64,000 nucleotides of DNA from positions 186,001-250,000 of the forward strand of contig DAOTTU010000041.1 of assembly GCA_034437655.1 (NCBI GenBank). The letters run 5' to 3'. The stretch comes from J027 sp034437655 (GTDB taxonomy: Bacteria > Chloroflexota > Anaerolineae > Aggregatilineales > J027). Shown here one piece after another: positions 62,346 through 64,000 of this stretch. Position numbers and translations under genes: made by a program. The notes beneath the pieces are model-generated. The model ran no database searches, was not told the origin of the DNA, and worked only from the letters and a program-made list of their open reading frames with translations. Each line of letters starts with the position of its first letter. Positions within the stretch are counted from its first letter, which is position 1.

Positions 62346-63971
62346 TTACTGACCCGCTGCCTGTGTGTTCCGCGTTTGTTCGCGATGCGCAAAGACCCAC
62401 ATTGCACCGCCATAATAATCTGTACCGATGGTATAAATTGGTGTCGGGTTGTAGTATTCTGCAAAGCGTGGGTCTTCTAACAAGCCACCGGTCACAAAGT
62501 CCGACATTACGACGATAAAATCTGGCTGATAGTCAATGATCATATCAGGTGGAATCGCATAATTCGCGCCGGGTTCAATGATTGCCTGCTGCTGTTCAAG
62601 GACATAGTAATCATTCAAGCCTTCGGTCACCAACCCCACCGTATCTAGAATACGCGCCCCACTGTAATACCCGAAGCTGCCGATATCTCCAATCGCGACC
62701 AGCGTCTCGTCATCAATCTCATATTCTGCTACCAGGCGCTCGGCCATGCGTTGATAGTTCAATTCCAGTTCATGGAAGGCCATTTCTGGTGCTGGTCGTT
62801 CGGGGCCGTGGTCAGGTTCCAGTTGCCAGGCACTGAGCAAGGATACCATCGCCAGAGCAAACAGCACGCCAGCCACCACACGCTGCACCCCGGCAGACCT
62901 CACCAGTTCTGAAAGCACCGCCGCCATCCCTACCGTCACGGCAAGATAGAGCGCTGGTAATGGTGGCGTCAGGTACCACCGAAAAATCAGCGGGTTCAAC
63001 GCAGCGAAGACCACCAGATAGAGCCACGGATAGACCATGAGCGGCAAGGCGCGGTCATTTTGCCGTAACGCTTCGCGTGCGCCAATCAGTGCCAGTGTCG
63101 GTACAAGGATTAACCCGATTCCAACTGCTGCCACCACACCAAGCAACTGATCCTGATGAAACAGGTTGGCATAGTGCTGCAAGAGGCGCGTGAATGCCTG
63201 CAATTCATCAACCAGATACACCACAGATTTCGTGCCGACGGTATGCGGAATGAAGCTGCCAAAATAGACCGTTGCAAAAATCGTCCACGGCAAGCCGATC
63301 ACAAGCCCTACGACATACGGCTGCCACGGAAACCAATTGCGCAGATTTCGCCCCGCGCGCTGACGCCAGGCATCGTAGAGTTGGTGCAGCATCAATGGAG
63401 CCGCCCAGATCACCGCATCCGGCCGCGTCAGAATACCAAACGCGACGAATGCCCCCACCCACCCCGACGGCCATGCGTACAGGTAAGCAGTCCATGCGGC
63501 TAGCATCCAAAGATTATGCACGCTGGTTTCCATACCACCGATGGCAAACGTCACACTGAACGGTGTAACCGCCCATAGTGCCGCAGCAGCAAGCCCCACC
63601 CACCGATTCTGCGCGAGCTTAGCCCCAAGCATTGCAACCAATACGACCGACAGGCTATCGGCGAGGGCATTCACCACCAGCGCATAGTCTGGATAATTGG
63701 TGTTGCCAAGAATGGCTGCAATTGACGCCATCGAAAGAGCATATAACGGCGTCGTCGTGCCAAGCACGCGGTTGCCCTCGTTGTAAACAAAGCCCTCACC
63801 CGCAACAAGATTCTGGCTATAGCGAAAGGTGATAAAGGCATCATCTACGGTGCGCGCTTCAGGAATAGTGCGGGCCAGGAATGCAGCGGCCACCACCACT
63901 GCCATGACAAACAGCGTCAGTGCTGTCCAATGGACGGGGAGTGATTGTTGTGCCTGCTGTGGTTCGTGCAT
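62346..63971 (-). CDS. GT-C membrane glycosyltransferase, AftB/ArnT-like
   Basis: 541 residues with about eleven helices. The first outer loop carries VDDAFITFRYSQNL (Asp43-Asp44) and VYNEGNRVLGTTTPLY near 58-73, the pattern seen in AftB-like and other bacterial polyprenyl-phosphate-sugar transferases. A second outer loop near 220-240 (SFIPHTVGTKSVVYL) and a C-terminal external region of ~150 residues (GPERPAPEMAFHELELNYQRMAERL, YQPDFIVVMSDF) complete it. The acidic pair is intact, so it is expected to be active with a lipid-phosphate sugar donor. Separated from the downstream gene by 82 bases with a likely promoter. It may belong to the previous transcript. Confidence 0.82.
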   Translation of the reverse strand: MHEPQQAQQSLPVHWTALTLFVMAVVVAAAFLARTIPEARTVDDAFITFRYSQNLVAGEGFVYNEGNRVLGTTTPLYALSMASIAAILGNTNYPDYALVVNALADSLSVVLVAMLGAKLAQNRWVGLAAAALWAVTPFSVTFAIGGMETSVHNLWMLAAWTAYLYAWPSGWVGAFVAFGILTRPDAVIWAAPLMLHQLYDAWRQRAGRNLRNWFPWQPYVVGLVIGLPWTIFATVYFGSFIPHTVGTKSVVYLVDELQAFTRLLQHYANLFHQDQLLGVVAAVGIGLILVPTLALIGAREALRQNDRALPLMVYPWLYLVVFAALNPLIFRWYLTPPLPALYLAVTVGMAAVLSELVRSAGVQRVVAGVLFALAMVSLLSAWQLEPDHGPERPAPEMAFHELELNYQRMAERLVAEYEIDDETLVAIGDIGSFGYYSGARILDTVGLVTEGLNDYYVLEQQQAIIEPGANYAIPPDMIIDYQPDFIVVMSDFVTGGLLEDPRFAEYYNPTPIYTIGTDYYGGAMWVFAHREQTRNTQAAGQ

Positions 63972-63973
63972 TG

Positions 63974-64000
63974 CTAGCGGTACTGCTCCAACAATTTCAC
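63974..64000 (-). CDS. C-terminal end of an upstream gene (partial, nine codons)
   Basis: At the right edge a minus-strand frame reads VKLLEQYR and stops at TAG (63976-63974), two bases before the next ATG at 63971. The short spacing is what the rest of the cluster shows, and the ending resembles a GT-family C-terminus. It is nine codons only, so this is suggestive, not proof. Confidence 0.4.
   Translation of the reverse strand: MKLLEQYR

Noticed and set aside
62264..62464. Longer N-terminus (67 codons) for the flippase-like protein
   Set aside because: It would overlap the 541-residue gene and the candidate promoter, and the added sequence is basic and non-hydrophobic, unlike the family.
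1..64000. CRISPR arrays, insertion sequences, rRNA genes, attachment sites
   Set aside because: No direct repeat arrays, transposase motifs or rRNA-like stretches were found on reading both strands. Only one tRNA is present.

Overview
The window looks like a chromosomal segment of a Chloroflexota bacterium (Anaerolineae-like). This is an inference. It rests on the cluster of giant GT-C/DUF2298 ('YYYxG') membrane proteins known mainly from Chloroflexi and some Archaea, on the DUF3417-type glycogen phosphorylase, and on several Chloroflexi-flavoured multidomain membrane proteins. There is no rRNA, phage, insertion sequence or CRISPR array. Coding density is very high: no gene-free stretch reaches 300 bases, and several convergent genes share the bases of their stop codons.

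Layout. 1-517 holds the start of a coiled-coil protein that runs off the left edge (minus strand). 609-3825 (plus) carries a purine nucleoside phosphorylase, two unknown proteins and an FMN alpha-hydroxy-acid oxidase/dehydrogenase. 10155-3837 (minus) is a compact operon for a molybdenum hydroxylase: a fused FAD/2Fe-2S subunit, a small membrane protein, the molybdopterin subunit, YqeB, and a YqeC-MocA fusion. YqeB and YqeC are markers of selenium-dependent molybdenum hydroxylases. 10239-15180 (minus) holds a WD40/TolB-like propeller, a penicillin-acylase-like protein whose expected nucleophile serine is glycine, and a site-2 protease with CBS domains.

15287-33147 is housekeeping and central metabolism: glycogen synthase, exodeoxyribonuclease III, RNase HII, a GH3 (NagZ-like) hydrolase, ADP-glucose pyrophosphorylase, an EEP-family hydrolase, an MFS permease, a flippase-like protein, tRNA-Gln(CTG) with promoter and terminator, NADP-malic enzyme with a phosphotransacetylase-like tail, a sensor-kinase-like protein without an evident phosphoacceptor histidine, and glycogen phosphorylase. 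glgA, glgC and glgP all lie on the minus strand but are not contiguous, so glycogen is probably made and mobilised. 33320-37100 holds small membrane and zinc-ribbon proteins, a Trm112-like/methyltransferase fusion, a thioredoxin-fold protein, a TIR-like/membrane/FHA-like signalling protein and an FmdB-type zinc ribbon.

The last 27 kb (64000 to 37222, all minus) is the most unusual part. It is a tightly packed run of five polytopic GT-C/DUF2298-type proteins of 772-2371 residues, a further 541-residue GT-C protein, a GT4 glycosyltransferase, a flippase-like protein, a methyltransferase, and an ECF sigma/anti-sigma pair placed inside the run. The likely theme is synthesis and transfer of a lipid-linked glycan to an extracytoplasmic acceptor, under its own sigma factor. 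The substrate, acceptor and product are unknown and this window cannot settle them.
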